Shown in pieces: positions 1 to 8,958 of a stretch of DNA of 64,000 nucleotides. The notes under the pieces were generated by a model. That model was not told the origin of the DNA. It did no database searches and worked only from the letters and a program-made list of their open reading frames with translations. Source of the stretch: Falsihalocynthiibacter halioticoli (lineage in GTDB: Bacteria > Pseudomonadota > Alphaproteobacteria > Rhodobacterales > Rhodobacteraceae); NCBI RefSeq assembly GCF_025802015.1, contig NZ_JAOYFC010000001.1, positions 1,240,001-1,304,000 of the forward strand, given 5' to 3'. The position numbers and the translations under genes were made by a program. The first letter of the stretch is position 1. Each line of letters begins with the position of its first letter.

Positions 1-1119
1 GACACTGGCGCGGGGCTTTCGGTTTCGTTGACCCTAAGCCAGCCGGTGCCTTATCGGGTGTTCACTCTCGCGGACCCAATGCGCCTCGTGGTGGATTTCA
101 ACGAGGTGGATTGGCGCGGCATTGATGCGGATACGGTGATCACAGGAAATAACGCAGAGGCCGTGCGGCTTGGCGCGTTCAAGGCTGGCTGGTCACGGAT
201 GGTGGTTGATTTGGCGGCACCCTTTGTAGTGGATGAAGCCGGAATGACCATCGGCGACAACCGCGAGAGTCGATTTATTGTTGCGCTTGTTCCTGCGAGC
301 GAGGAGGCGTTTCGCGCGGCATCTGGCGCGCCCGAAGGGGCGACCTACACGCGCAAAGGTGTTGAAGGGCTGAACGCGCCAGTGCGGCGGCAAACGGGCG
401 AACGTGATCTGATTATTGTGCTTGATCCCGGACACGGAGGCATTGATCCGGGGGCAGAGGCCGGAACCAAAGACGCGCCTGTGCGGGAATCTGATCTGAT
501 GTTGCTTTTTGCGCGCGAGCTTAAGGAAATGCTGCTGCGCGATGGTGGCTATCAGGTTGTACTGACGCGTGAAGACGATGTGTTTGTGCCGTTGGAAACG
601 CGGGTCACTGTTGCGCGGGCGGCCAAGGCGGATGTATTCATTTCGATCCACGCGGACGCGCTTGCCGAGGGGCGGGCAACGGGGGCGACGATCTATACCC
701 TGTCGGAAAAAGCCAGTGACTTGGCCTCGCAGAAGCTCGCCGAACGCCACGACCGCGCAGACCTTCTGGCGGGTGTTGATCTGTCGGATCAAGGCGATGA
801 CATTGCCACAGTTCTGATGGACCTTGCCCGAATGGAAACAGCGCCGCGTTCAGATAGTCTTGCGGATGAACTTGTGATCTCGTTGAAGGACGAACTCGGA
901 AAAATGTATAAAAAACCGCGACTTGAAGCGGGTTTCTCAGTTCTGAAGGCGCCGGATATTCCATCGGTTCTGGTCGAGCTTGGCTTTCTGTCAAATCCGA
1001 ACGACCTTGCCGATATTCAAACTCCCGAATGGCGCGAAAAAGCGCAGCGCGGCATACTCGCGGCGCTCAATGCATGGCGGGTGAAGGATGCGGCGCAGGC
1101 GCAACTGCTGCGCCAGTAA
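1..1119 (+). CDS. amiC: N-acetylmuramoyl-L-alanine amidase, AmiC type, 5' truncated
   Basis: This is a periplasmic zinc amidase that cuts the bond between N-acetylmuramic acid and L-alanine in peptidoglycan, normally used for daughter-cell separation. The frame is open to the first base of the window, so the signal peptide and the start are cut off. About the first 100 visible residues look like the end of an AMIN domain. The Amidase_3 domain follows, with the zinc His in VLDPGHGGIDPG, a Glu in RESDLM, a second zinc His in FISIHADA and the catalytic Glu in VLVELGFLSNP. In related bacteria this gene commonly lies next to the PBP1A gene; here a methyltransferase gene on the other strand lies between them. 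The family is clear; the choice of amiC over another ami name is from domain order. Confidence 0.93.
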   Translation, partial: DTGAGLSVSLTLSQPVPYRVFTLADPMRLVVDFNEVDWRGIDADTVITGNNAEAVRLGAFKAGWSRMVVDLAAPFVVDEAGMTIGDNRESRFIVALVPASEEAFRAASGAPEGATYTRKGVEGLNAPVRRQTGERDLIIVLDPGHGGIDPGAEAGTKDAPVRESDLMLLFARELKEMLLRDGGYQVVLTREDDVFVPLETRVTVARAAKADVFISIHADALAEGRATGATIYTLSEKASDLASQKLAERHDRADLLAGVDLSDQGDDIATVLMDLARMETAPRSDSLADELVISLKDELGKMYKKPRLEAGFSVLKAPDIPSVLVELGFLSNPNDLADIQTPEWREKAQRGILAALNAWRVKDAAQAQLLRQ

Positions 1120-1138
1120 CCAGATTGGGCGGTGGCGC

Positions 1139-1738
1139 TTAACCTTTGCGCCGCCGTGCCAACCATACCGAATGCCCCGCGCAATCAGGGTCTTCGGGAA
1201 CGAAATCAACAACGTCAAACCCAGCTTCGTCAAAGAGCTTATGATAGTCTTCGGGATTGAGGGACGCATGATAAATTGGTGCGCCTTCGACTTCGCCGAT
1301 TGCTTCGCCGGCACTTGGGCCAGTGGTAACCAAAAGCGGCGCGCCGGGCGCGGCATGTGCGGCAAAGACAGGGAACATAGCGCGCTGGTCTTCAACGCTA
1401 AGATGAAAGAAACTGTTCCACGCGATGAGCCCATCAAATTCTTTTCCAAGGTCCAGCCCGCGCATATCGGCGTGGTGGACGGTCGCACCCGGAACATTCT
1501 CTGCAAAGAGTGCCACCATGCTCGCGGCGCCATCAACACCGGTGACCTCGCGGTTCCGTTCACGGATATAGCGGGCAATTGGCAAGCCGCCGCCGCAGCC
1601 AATATCAAGGATGTCGCGTCCCGGCGCATGGGCCAGAAAGCGATCCAGCCAGCGGCGCTCAAACAGGGTTTTGTTGCGCCGTGCGGCATAGGCAGGGCCG
1701 TGGGTTTCGTAGGTATCTAGAATATCTTCTGGTCGCAT
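1139..1738 (-). CDS. Class I SAM-dependent methyltransferase
   Basis: A 199-residue cytoplasmic protein with the class I methyltransferase fold. Motif I is DILDIGCGGGLP, which binds S-adenosylmethionine, followed by the acidic residue of motif II in VTGVDGAASM and a motif IV-like region DGLIAWNSFFHLS. The frame is open much further upstream, to about 2020, but that extension would run through the promoter and start of the divergent PBP1A gene, so the ATG at 1738 (protein MRPEDILDTYE) is the sensible start. The substrate cannot be told from the sequence; small-molecule methylation is the usual role of such short proteins. It faces the end of the amidase gene with a gap of 19 bases and diverges from the PBP1A gene. 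Confidence 0.85.
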   Translation of the reverse strand: MRPEDILDTYETHGPAYAARRNKTLFERRWLDRFLAHAPGRDILDIGCGGGLPIARYIRERNREVTGVDGAASMVALFAENVPGATVHHADMRGLDLGKEFDGLIAWNSFFHLSVEDQRAMFPVFAAHAAPGAPLLVTTGPSAGEAIGEVEGAPIYHASLNPEDYHKLFDEAGFDVVDFVPEDPDCAGHSVWLARRRKG

Positions 1739-1868
1739 AGGTCTAGGTGACCTGTTTCCACCGGCCGTGCAAGCGCCAATATCCGAGGTGGCGGCAATCT
1801 GCCGAAAGGCTTTTGACCCTCCTGCACTGGGTATATATAGAGAAGTGTAATTCTTTTGGGGGCCAGCA

Positions 1869-4418
1869 GTGCTACGGGCTATTCTAAACTTTTTCGGCGG
1901 TATCTTTACCTTCCTTGTGCTTGGGATCGTTATGGCCGGTCTGACGATCGGGGGCATCTTTTGGATGTTCTCTCGAGACCTGCCCAATACAGAGACTTTG
2001 ACGCAATATCGCCCCGACACAATCAGCCGCGTTTATTCGGGCGAAGGGCTGATTATGGACGAATTCGCCAAGGAACGCAGGATTTACGCGCCGATTGAAG
2101 AGATTCCGGATGTGGTAAAACAGGCCTTCATCTCGGCGGAAGACAAGAATTTCTACACCCATAAAGGCTATGACGTTCGCGGCATTGCTGCTGTGATTGT
2201 CGAGGCCATTCAAACCAAGGGCGAGCGGCTTCGCGGGGCTTCAACGATTCCACAGCAGGTTGCCAAGATTAGCTTCCTCCATGGCGGACGAACCATTGAA
2301 CGGAAGATTCAGGAGATTATCCTGAGTAACCGCATGGTCACGACGCTCTCGCGCGATCACATTCTCGAGATTTATCTGAACGAAATCTTCCTTGGTCAGA
2401 ACTCTTATGGCGTTGCTGCGGCCGCGCTGACGTACTTCAACAAGACGCTCTCTGAGTTGACGGTTGAAGAGGCGGCCTATCTTGCGGTTTTGCCAAAAGC
2501 GCCGAGCGATTATCACCCCGTACGCCAACTTGATCGGGCCATGGCACGGCGCGCTTATGTTTTGAGCGAGATGTATGACAACGGGTATCTGACCGAGGCT
2601 GAGTACGAAAAGGCCATGGCAGAGCCGCTGCGCACTGTTCAAAACGGTGAATACGACAGCTTCAAATCCAACCTGCCACCACGGGATTATTTCTCTGATG
2701 AGATCCGCCGCCAGTTGAGCCGCGATTTCGGCGAGGACGAATTCTTTACCGGCGGGCTGACCGTTCGGGCGACCGTGGATCAGGATCTTCAGGTCGAGGC
2801 GGCGAAGGCGCTTCAGAAAGGTCTTGAGGATTATGACCGGTCTCGCGGGGTTTGGCGCGGCACAGGTATAAAACTGACCGAAGAGCAAATGGCCGATGAA
2901 GCCACGTGGCGCGCGGCTCTTGCCGAAACAGAACTCGCGCGGGATGTCGAAGGTTGGCATGTTGCTGTTGTTCTGGAAACTGGCGACACCAGCGCGCGCA
3001 TTGGCATCGAAGGCGTCGAAAATGACGAAGACGGTCATTGGATTCCCGCGAAAGACGTGACATGGGCGCGCAAGCGTCGCGAGGACGGTTCGCTTTCTGG
3101 TAAGGCGCGCAAGGCAGCTGATTTGGTTGACGTAGGCGATGTTGTCTATGTCCGCGCAATGACCAGTGATGATGACGGCAGTTTCATCCGCTGGACGCTG
3201 CGACAGGTGCCAGAAGTGCAGGGCGCCTTTATGGCGATGGATGTTAACACGGGCCGTGTAATCGCGATGCAGGGTGGGTTCTCTTATCAGAACTCTGTGT
3301 TTAACCGTGCAACCCAAGCGACGCGCCAGCCCGGTTCGTCCTTCAAGCCTTTCGTGTATGCGGCGGCGCTGGACAGCGGATATTCCCCCGCAACGATCAT
3401 TATTGACGCCCCGATCGAGATTGATACGGGCGCAGGGGTTTGGCGTCCGAAAAACTCCAGTAACAAATTCTATGGCCCAACGCCGCTTCGGACAGGGATC
3501 GAACAATCGCGGAACCTGATGACCATCCGACTTGCACAAGAGGTCGGTATGGACACCATTGCGCGCTATGCCGAGCGGTTTGGCGTTTACGACAATATGA
3601 ACACCTTCCTGTCAAACTCCCTTGGTGCAGAGGAAACAACCCTGTTCAAGATGGTTGCGGCCTATGCGATGTTTGCCAATGGTGGCGAGCGCGTGGAGCC
3701 AACGCTGGTTGATCGGGTGCAGGACCGTTGGGGTAAAACAGTTTACCGCCACGATCAGCGCGACTGTCTGGAATGTCAGGTGGCGAGCCTTGAGCCGGGG
3801 GTTGCGCCCGCAATCCACACCGGACGCGAACGGGTGATGGACCCAGTGACAGCCTATCAGCTTACCTCGATGATGCAGGGCGTTGTGCAGCGCGGGACCG
3901 CCGCAGGGCGCATCGACCTTGGCGTGCCGGTTGCGGGTAAAACAGGGACGACGAATGACAGTAAAGATGCGTGGTTTGTTGGGTTCACCAGCAACATCGT
4001 GGCTGGGTGCTACATTGGTCACGATCGTCCGCGCAGCCTTGCGCCTGGTGGTTATGGCGGCACGCTCTGTGGCCCCGTATTCAACCAGTTCATGAAGGAA
4101 GCGACCAAGAAATTTGGGGGCGGCAGCTTTGATATTCCGCCGGGTGGACACTTTATCAAGATCGACCGCTACACCGGTGCGCGTCTTGGAAATGATGCGT
4201 CTGGTCCGAATGTTGTGGCCGAGTATTTCCGCAACGGCGAAGAGCCACTCTTTGGTGTGACCTATGACGGTGGCTTTGCGATGGCGAGCGATCTTCCTCT
4301 GTTCGAAGAGGTTGGGGATGTTGAAGATACCCGCGTTGAAAAAACCTCGACAGGCGAGACCGTAACATTTGGCGATAAGGCCACCTTCGGCACGATTACC
4401 AGCGGTGGCGAATACTAG
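1869..4418 (+). CDS. mrcA: Penicillin-binding protein 1A, bifunctional peptidoglycan synthase
   Basis: A class A PBP of 849 residues that polymerises lipid II (glycosyltransferase) and cross-links stem peptides (transpeptidase) on the outer face of the inner membrane. One N-terminal membrane helix is followed by the GT51 domain, with the EDxxFxxHxG signature seen as EDKNFYTHKG near residue 90 and a typical STIPQQVAK segment. An OB-like insert precedes the transpeptidase domain, which has SSFK near residue 490, SRN near 547 and KTGTTN near 693. The start is a GTG preceded by a strong G-rich ribosome site, and the encoded N-terminus (MLRAILNFFGG) matches the family. Length is normal for alphaproteobacterial PBP1A. 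Release factor 2 follows on the same strand after about 108 bases. Confidence 0.97.
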   Translation: MLRAILNFFGGIFTFLVLGIVMAGLTIGGIFWMFSRDLPNTETLTQYRPDTISRVYSGEGLIMDEFAKERRIYAPIEEIPDVVKQAFISAEDKNFYTHKGYDVRGIAAVIVEAIQTKGERLRGASTIPQQVAKISFLHGGRTIERKIQEIILSNRMVTTLSRDHILEIYLNEIFLGQNSYGVAAAALTYFNKTLSELTVEEAAYLAVLPKAPSDYHPVRQLDRAMARRAYVLSEMYDNGYLTEAEYEKAMAEPLRTVQNGEYDSFKSNLPPRDYFSDEIRRQLSRDFGEDEFFTGGLTVRATVDQDLQVEAAKALQKGLEDYDRSRGVWRGTGIKLTEEQMADEATWRAALAETELARDVEGWHVAVVLETGDTSARIGIEGVENDEDGHWIPAKDVTWARKRREDGSLSGKARKAADLVDVGDVVYVRAMTSDDDGSFIRWTLRQVPEVQGAFMAMDVNTGRVIAMQGGFSYQNSVFNRATQATRQPGSSFKPFVYAAALDSGYSPATIIIDAPIEIDTGAGVWRPKNSSNKFYGPTPLRTGIEQSRNLMTIRLAQEVGMDTIARYAERFGVYDNMNTFLSNSLGAEETTLFKMVAAYAMFANGGERVEPTLVDRVQDRWGKTVYRHDQRDCLECQVASLEPGVAPAIHTGRERVMDPVTAYQLTSMMQGVVQRGTAAGRIDLGVPVAGKTGTTNDSKDAWFVGFTSNIVAGCYIGHDRPRSLAPGGYGGTLCGPVFNQFMKEATKKFGGGSFDIPPGGHFIKIDRYTGARLGNDASGPNVVAEYFRNGEEPLFGVTYDGGFAMASDLPLFEEVGDVEDTRVEKTSTGETVTFGDKATFGTITSGGEY

Positions 4419-4526
4419 ACCTGCCTGAACAATGGAGCAGCAGGAACGAGGGCGATGCTTTGCCCTTGTTCGCGGGTTTGGGGCTTGCTATCACACTCGG
4501 CGAACCCCTGATCCAAAGGACATCCG

Positions 4527-5654
4527 ATGCGGGCCGAAGTGCAAAATTCCGTAACTGCGATTGAGAAATCGCTCGACCTTCTCAAGCAACGACTGGGCTG
4601 GGAAACGGCGGAACACCGCCTTGAGGAATTCAACGCCCGCACCGAAGACCCCGAACTTTGGAATGATCCGGCCAAAGCGCAGAAACTTATGCGCGAACGC
4701 CAGATGCTCGTGGATGCGATGGACACCTATAAGTCCATCAAACAGGACCTTGCCGACAATATCGAGATGATCGAATTGGGCGAGATGGAAGAGGACGCCG
4801 AGGTTGTTGCGGATGCGGAGGAGGCAATCCTCGCGCTCGAGAAAACCGCCGCAGAGAAAGAGCTTGAAGCTCTGCTGGATGGAGAGGCCGACGGCAACGA
4901 CACCTTCCTTGAGATCAACTCTGGCGCTGGCGGTACAGAGAGCTGTGACTGGGCCTCAATGCTCGCGCGGATGTATGTGCGTTGGGCAGAGAAAAAAGGC
5001 TATACGGTGGAGCTTCAGAGCGAGAGCGCTGGCGATGAGGCGGGCATCAAATCCGCCGCCTACAAGATCAGCGGGCCGAACGCCTATGGCTGGCTTAAGT
5101 CCGAGAGTGGCGTACACCGTCTTGTTCGGATTTCGCCTTTTGACTCGGCAGCCAAGAGGCATACGTCGTTCTGTTCGGTCTGGGTCTATCCGGTGGTGGA
5201 TGACAACATCGAGATTGAAGTGAACCCCGCCGATATCCGCATTGATACCTACCGCAGTTCCGGCGCGGGCGGGCAGCACGTGAACACAACTGACTCCGCC
5301 GTTCGGATCACCCACGCGCCCACCGGCATTGTGGTCACAAGCTCCGAGAAATCGCAGCACCAGAACCGTGATATCGCGATGAAGGCACTGAAATCGCGGC
5401 TCTATCAAATGGAGCTCGATAAGCGGAACGCCGCCATCAACGAGGCCCACGAAAACAAAGGCGACGCGGGCTGGGGCAACCAGATCCGCAGCTATGTTCT
5501 CCAGCCGTATCAGATGGTCAAAGACCTGCGTACCAATCACGAGACATCCGACACAAAAGGCGTGCTCGACGGTGACCTCGACGGCTTTATGGCAGCAACG
5601 CTTGCGATGGATGTTGCCGGTAAGAGCCGCTCCGAAGCGCAGGGTGAAGACTAG
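4527..5654 (+). CDS. prfB: Peptide chain release factor 2
   Basis: Reads UGA and UAA stop codons in the ribosomal A site and triggers hydrolysis of peptidyl-tRNA. The 375-residue protein has the RF2 anticodon-like tripeptide SPF (RISPFDSAAKR, near residue 202) and the universal GGQ loop (SSGAGGQHVN, near residue 247). The gene is one continuous frame: there is no in-frame TGA near codon 25, so the programmed +1 frameshift that autoregulates RF2 in many bacteria is absent. An imperfect hairpin without a U tract lies at 4444-4471 between mrcA and this gene. A hairpin at 5683-5718 follows the stop codon. Confidence 0.97.
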   Translation: MRAEVQNSVTAIEKSLDLLKQRLGWETAEHRLEEFNARTEDPELWNDPAKAQKLMRERQMLVDAMDTYKSIKQDLADNIEMIELGEMEEDAEVVADAEEAILALEKTAAEKELEALLDGEADGNDTFLEINSGAGGTESCDWASMLARMYVRWAEKKGYTVELQSESAGDEAGIKSAAYKISGPNAYGWLKSESGVHRLVRISPFDSAAKRHTSFCSVWVYPVVDDNIEIEVNPADIRIDTYRSSGAGGQHVNTTDSAVRITHAPTGIVVTSSEKSQHQNRDIAMKALKSRLYQMELDKRNAAINEAHENKGDAGWGNQIRSYVLQPYQMVKDLRTNHETSDTKGVLDGDLDGFMAATLAMDVAGKSRSEAQGED

Positions 5655-5682
5655 AAGTTTCTCTAGTTTTGACGCTTGTCCC

Positions 5683-5718
5683 AACCTATGCTGGACTTAT
5701 TTAGACCAGCCATAGGTT
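5683..5718 (+). terminator. Hairpin after prfB that ends 4 bases before the next start codon
   Basis: Arms AACCTATGCTGG and CCAGCCATAGGTT pair over about 12 bp with one bulged base and an 11-base loop, followed by only TTTT. It could act as a weak terminator for prfB. It also covers the place where the ribosome site of the following barrel gene (ATG at 5723) should be, so it may limit translation of that gene. The pairing is seen in the sequence; the role is inferred. Confidence 0.55.
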
Positions 5719-5722
5719 TTGC

Positions 5723-6871
5723 ATGATTTTCAATGCCTCGACCCGTTCATTGCGGAAAATGGCAGCGGCGATTGCCACAGCAGGATCGTGTGCGCTTACC
5801 ATTTTTCCAGCACATGCGAATTCCTTTACCGAGCAATTCATCGACCCAGAAGACAATATGTTTGATGTCAGCGCCTTTCTCGCGCGCGGTGGTTTCGTCC
5901 CGATGCCGGTCATCATTACGGAACCCGCCGTAGACAAGGGGATCGGTATTGTTGGGCAGTTTGTGCAAGGCGATCCAACAACCAAGAATGTGCGGCGTAC
6001 GATGGTTGGCGCATTTATTACGGGCAATAATTCGTTTGGCGGCGGTGCCATGCAGACGGGCGCCTTTCGGGACGGGCGGGTGAAATACACGGTTGGGATA
6101 GGAGGCGCGGACCTTCATCTGCCGGTGTATCCGTTCGGAAGCTCGCGCTCTATTGAGTATAACAATGTTACAGGTGGTGTGTTCGGGCACCTGCGCATGC
6201 AAGTAGGCGAGACACCGTGGTACGTCGGCCCTCGCTTCCGCTATCAGGCGAGTACGATCAGCCTTGATGCCGAAGGAAGGCTGGGGGGCATCCTCGAAGA
6301 GTTCGCCGTCGAGAAACGGTATTCCGCGCTTGGTTTGATGGGAACCTATGACACCCGCGATAACAGCGTAACGCCGCTACAGGGCATTGATGCGGTTATG
6401 CGGTACGATTTGTTTGACGGCGCAATAGGAAGTGACGCCGACTTTGACCTCGGAATGGTTGCGCTCCACGGCTTTCAGAAGCTTGGCGACAATGGTTGGA
6501 GTATCGGCGCAATGACCCGCTATGACTGGAGCAATGGCGATACTCCGTTCAACATGGCTCCGCAGATCAGTTTGCGTGGAATCTCGTGGGGGCGTTACGC
6601 TGGCGAGCGCGCGTCCAGTACCGAAATTCAGCTCCGCAAGGATTTTGACAATCGTTGGGCTGGGGTTGCTTTTGCGGGGTACGGGACAAGCGTTGCCGGG
6701 AATTCGCGTATCTTTGACGATTCAGGGCCGGTGCACACATATGGTGTTGGCGTGCGGTACAAGATTGCCCGCAAACTCGGGATCGATGTTGGAATTGATA
6801 TCGCGCGCGGGCCGGAAGAAACAATCTGGATGCTGCAATTCGGGCATGCGTGGATGCGTACGATGGAATAG
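5723..6871 (+). CDS. Outer membrane beta-barrel protein, Omp85/BamA barrel type without POTRA domains
   Basis: A 382-residue exported protein. The N-terminus is a signal peptide (basic n-region with R, R, K, a hydrophobic stretch, then a likely cleavage after PAHA near residue 32). The rest is rich in alternating polar and hydrophobic residues with many Gly, Tyr, Trp and Asp, typical of amphipathic beta strands. Segments such as GVFGHLRMQVGETPWYVGPR and LGLMGTYDTRDNSVTPLQG match the barrel of the bacterial surface antigen/Omp85 family. POTRA repeats, which BamA and TamA carry before the barrel, are absent, so a role in protein insertion is doubtful; transport or adhesion is possible. The function is unknown. 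It stands alone, with a hairpin on each side. The class assignment is good; the exact family is moderately sure. Confidence 0.75.
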   Translation: MIFNASTRSLRKMAAAIATAGSCALTIFPAHANSFTEQFIDPEDNMFDVSAFLARGGFVPMPVIITEPAVDKGIGIVGQFVQGDPTTKNVRRTMVGAFITGNNSFGGGAMQTGAFRDGRVKYTVGIGGADLHLPVYPFGSSRSIEYNNVTGGVFGHLRMQVGETPWYVGPRFRYQASTISLDAEGRLGGILEEFAVEKRYSALGLMGTYDTRDNSVTPLQGIDAVMRYDLFDGAIGSDADFDLGMVALHGFQKLGDNGWSIGAMTRYDWSNGDTPFNMAPQISLRGISWGRYAGERASSTEIQLRKDFDNRWAGVAFAGYGTSVAGNSRIFDDSGPVHTYGVGVRYKIARKLGIDVGIDIARGPEETIWMLQFGHAWMRTME

Positions 6872-6901
6872 CGCGTTTGAATCTGAGATTTTCCGCCAAA
6901 C

Positions 6902-6934
6902 AAAAAGAGCCGCCAAAATCTGGCAGCTCTTTGT
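6902..6934. terminator. Bidirectional terminator between the barrel gene and the bactofilin gene
   Basis: AAAGAGC plus GCCA pair with TGGC plus GCTCTTT (11 bp with one C-A mismatch, 5-base loop). Runs of A on the left and T on the right allow termination of both converging transcripts. Confidence 0.7.
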
Positions 6935-6962
6935 CAATTCTCACGCTGTGAAACTGTTTAGT

Positions 6963-7466
6963 TTAAGCAGATTTCGGTGCGGCGGCGGCCACTGGTTTGG
7001 CGGCTGGCTTTGCGCCGGAGTTCAGGGGATCGTCCTGACGTTGGACAGAGCCCTCGAAATGCGCGCCGCTTTCGATCGCGATTGTTTTGTGGATGATGTC
7101 ACCCTCAACGCGTGCTGTCGATGTCAGGCGCACTTTGAGGCCACGAACGCGGCCAATGACACGGCCGTTTACGACAACGTCATCTGCAATAACTTCACCG
7201 CGAACAGTTGCGCCTTCGCCAACAGTCAGCAGGTGCGCGCGGATGTCGCCATCCACGGTTCCTTCGATCTGGATGTCGCCGGATGTCTTGAGGTTGCCTG
7301 TGATTGCGAGATCAGAAGACAGAACCGATGCCGGTGGTTTTGCTTTCGGTGCCGTTTGTTTCATCTCAGTAGGGGTAGTTGGCACTGCGGCCTCCGTAGG
7401 TTTAGCGGTCACTGGTTCGCCGGATTTCTTGGGGCCGGGTTCATTGATTTTGCTTTTAGAAAACAT
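6963..7466 (-). CDS. Bactofilin, polymer-forming cytoskeletal protein
   Basis: A 167-residue cytoskeletal protein. The central DUF583/bactofilin domain (about residues 48-145) consists of short repeated turns of a right-handed beta helix, for example DIQIEGTVDGDIRA and RVIGRVRGLKVRL. The flanking tails are disordered and rich in Ala, Pro and Lys, as usual in bactofilins. Bactofilins polymerise without nucleotide on the inner face of the membrane and place cell-wall enzymes. The gene overlaps the end of the upstream M23 peptidase gene by 11 bases, so the two are translated as a pair. Such bactofilin plus M23 pairs are known to shape the envelope in stalked and budding alphaproteobacteria. Confidence is high for the family. 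Confidence 0.93.
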   Translation of the reverse strand: MFSKSKINEPGPKKSGEPVTAKPTEAAVPTTPTEMKQTAPKAKPPASVLSSDLAITGNLKTSGDIQIEGTVDGDIRAHLLTVGEGATVRGEVIADDVVVNGRVIGRVRGLKVRLTSTARVEGDIIHKTIAIESGAHFEGSVQRQDDPLNSGAKPAAKPVAAAAPKSA

Positions 7467-8820
7467 CGCGTGCTGCCTTGATAAATTTCATCGGGTTGAC
7501 GGGTTTGCCACCTACACGCACTTCGTAATGAAGGTGTGTGCCAGTGGACCGACCAGTATTTCCCATATCACCAATACGATCCCCGCGCGAGACTCTTTGG
7601 CCCTTTTTCACGCGGATTTTTGACATATGGGCATAGAAGGTTACGATCCCGAACTCGTGCTGTACTTTAACTAGATTGCCATAACCGGACTGCCAGCCTG
7701 CGTGAATCACGACGCCATCACCTGTGGTGTGGATGGGCGTGCCGTGCGAAGCGGCGAAGTCTGTACCGTTGTGCATCCGGCCCCAACGTGGACCAAAGCC
7801 TGATGTGAAGCGGAAGGCGGATTTGACGGGCAGGGCGAATGGCGCTTTTTCAGCGGCAATACGATAGATGTTCACATTGTCCATGCTGCGCAAAATTGCA
7901 TTGGCGCGCAGGCTGTCGGCGTCAGGGCGCTCACCCTTAGTGGAGAAGGACAATGGTGTAAGTGGTCCGCCTTGGCCGTTGTAACCGGCGCGCACCTGTT
8001 TGAGGATGCTGTCAGGCGAGAGGCCTGCGTTGCGGAACATCTGATCCATTGGAGACAGTGAAACAGACACGGCCTCTTCGAGTTGGCTGAAGATGCGGTC
8101 ATTACGTTGACGCATCAGTTTGGCCTCGAACTCCAGATCGGCAATCGTTGCGAATGCGGAGGAGGCGTCTTGAGCAATGCGATCACGCTCGTCAGCAGCA
8201 CCTGCGAGAGCAGCGGTCAGGAAATCGACGGTGTTCAGAACATCGTCTACAGAGCCGGCATCTGCGATTGTGTTCTCTTCGCTTCCCTCAAGTTTGAGCG
8301 CGTATTCAGCGGCTTCGGCGCGCGCGGCGTCGCGTTCCTTGATTGTCTTGCGAAGAGTTGCCTGTATGACCTCGATGCCGGTTTCAAGCTCGTACCGGCG
8401 GTCTTCCAACCGGAGCAACTCCGACTGCATTTCGGAAATTTCGTCCAACGCCTTTGAGAAACGTTGCTGCGCGGAGATCGCTTCTTCGGTGCGGTAATCC
8501 CGTTCGGCAGACAGCGTGTTGAGGCGGGCTTCATAAAGGAACTGCTCGCGCTCAGCCTGATCCCGAAGGGAGCCAGAGCTGATGCTTTGCATGAACAGGA
8601 TCGAGGAGGCGACAATTGTCCACCCAACGACGCTTGCACAACCTAGAAGTGCAAAAGCTTGAGTGGTTGGCTTAAGGCGCAGAAAGCGGGTTTCATTGTC
8701 CGAACGCAAAAACAACCTGCGTTCTGGCAAACGTTTTTCCAATACTGTGTTAAGCCTGTTTAATAGTCGTGCCCGCAAAATCCTGCCCCGTTTCCTGCCC
8801 CAATAGTTCCCCAACGGCAC
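7456..8820 (-). CDS. Membrane-anchored M23 (LytM) peptidase
   Basis: A 454-residue bitopic protein. A basic cytoplasmic N-terminus is followed by one membrane helix (about residues 57-80), a long periplasmic coiled coil (about 85-270) and a C-terminal M23 domain. The zinc-binding pattern is present: HNGTDFA (HxxxD) and, later, HLHYEVR (HxH). It should therefore cut peptidoglycan cross-bridges, unlike degenerate activators such as EnvC. The start given is GTG after a GGGGAAGG ribosome site; no ATG lies upstream of the membrane helix, so the exact start is unsure. The bactofilin gene overlaps its 3' end. A possible CtrA box lies 139 bases upstream. Confidence 0.9.
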   Translation of the reverse strand: MPLGNYWGRKRGRILRARLLNRLNTVLEKRLPERRLFLRSDNETRFLRLKPTTQAFALLGCASVVGWTIVASSILFMQSISSGSLRDQAEREQFLYEARLNTLSAERDYRTEEAISAQQRFSKALDEISEMQSELLRLEDRRYELETGIEVIQATLRKTIKERDAARAEAAEYALKLEGSEENTIADAGSVDDVLNTVDFLTAALAGAADERDRIAQDASSAFATIADLEFEAKLMRQRNDRIFSQLEEAVSVSLSPMDQMFRNAGLSPDSILKQVRAGYNGQGGPLTPLSFSTKGERPDADSLRANAILRSMDNVNIYRIAAEKAPFALPVKSAFRFTSGFGPRWGRMHNGTDFAASHGTPIHTTGDGVVIHAGWQSGYGNLVKVQHEFGIVTFYAHMSKIRVKKGQRVSRGDRIGDMGNTGRSTGTHLHYEVRVGGKPVNPMKFIKAARDVF

Positions 8821-8958
8821 GTGCCTTCCCCAAGGCTACCGTGCAGTAAGGTGATTAGACGTTTGCGCTAAATCGATCAAGTTTCTTTAGGAAAGAGTGT
8901 GCATATAGGTGAAAAACTGGCGAAATCTCGCCGAACTCGGCGACCACATGTCCTGCAT

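Noticed and set aside
1739..2020. Upstream extension of the methyltransferase
   Set aside because: It would run antisense through the PBP1A promoter and start; no homologous N-terminal domain is visible.
4527..4620. Possible programmed frameshift in prfB
   Set aside because: The first 40 codons are one open frame with no in-frame TGA and no slippery CTTTGA-type site; the protein is full length.
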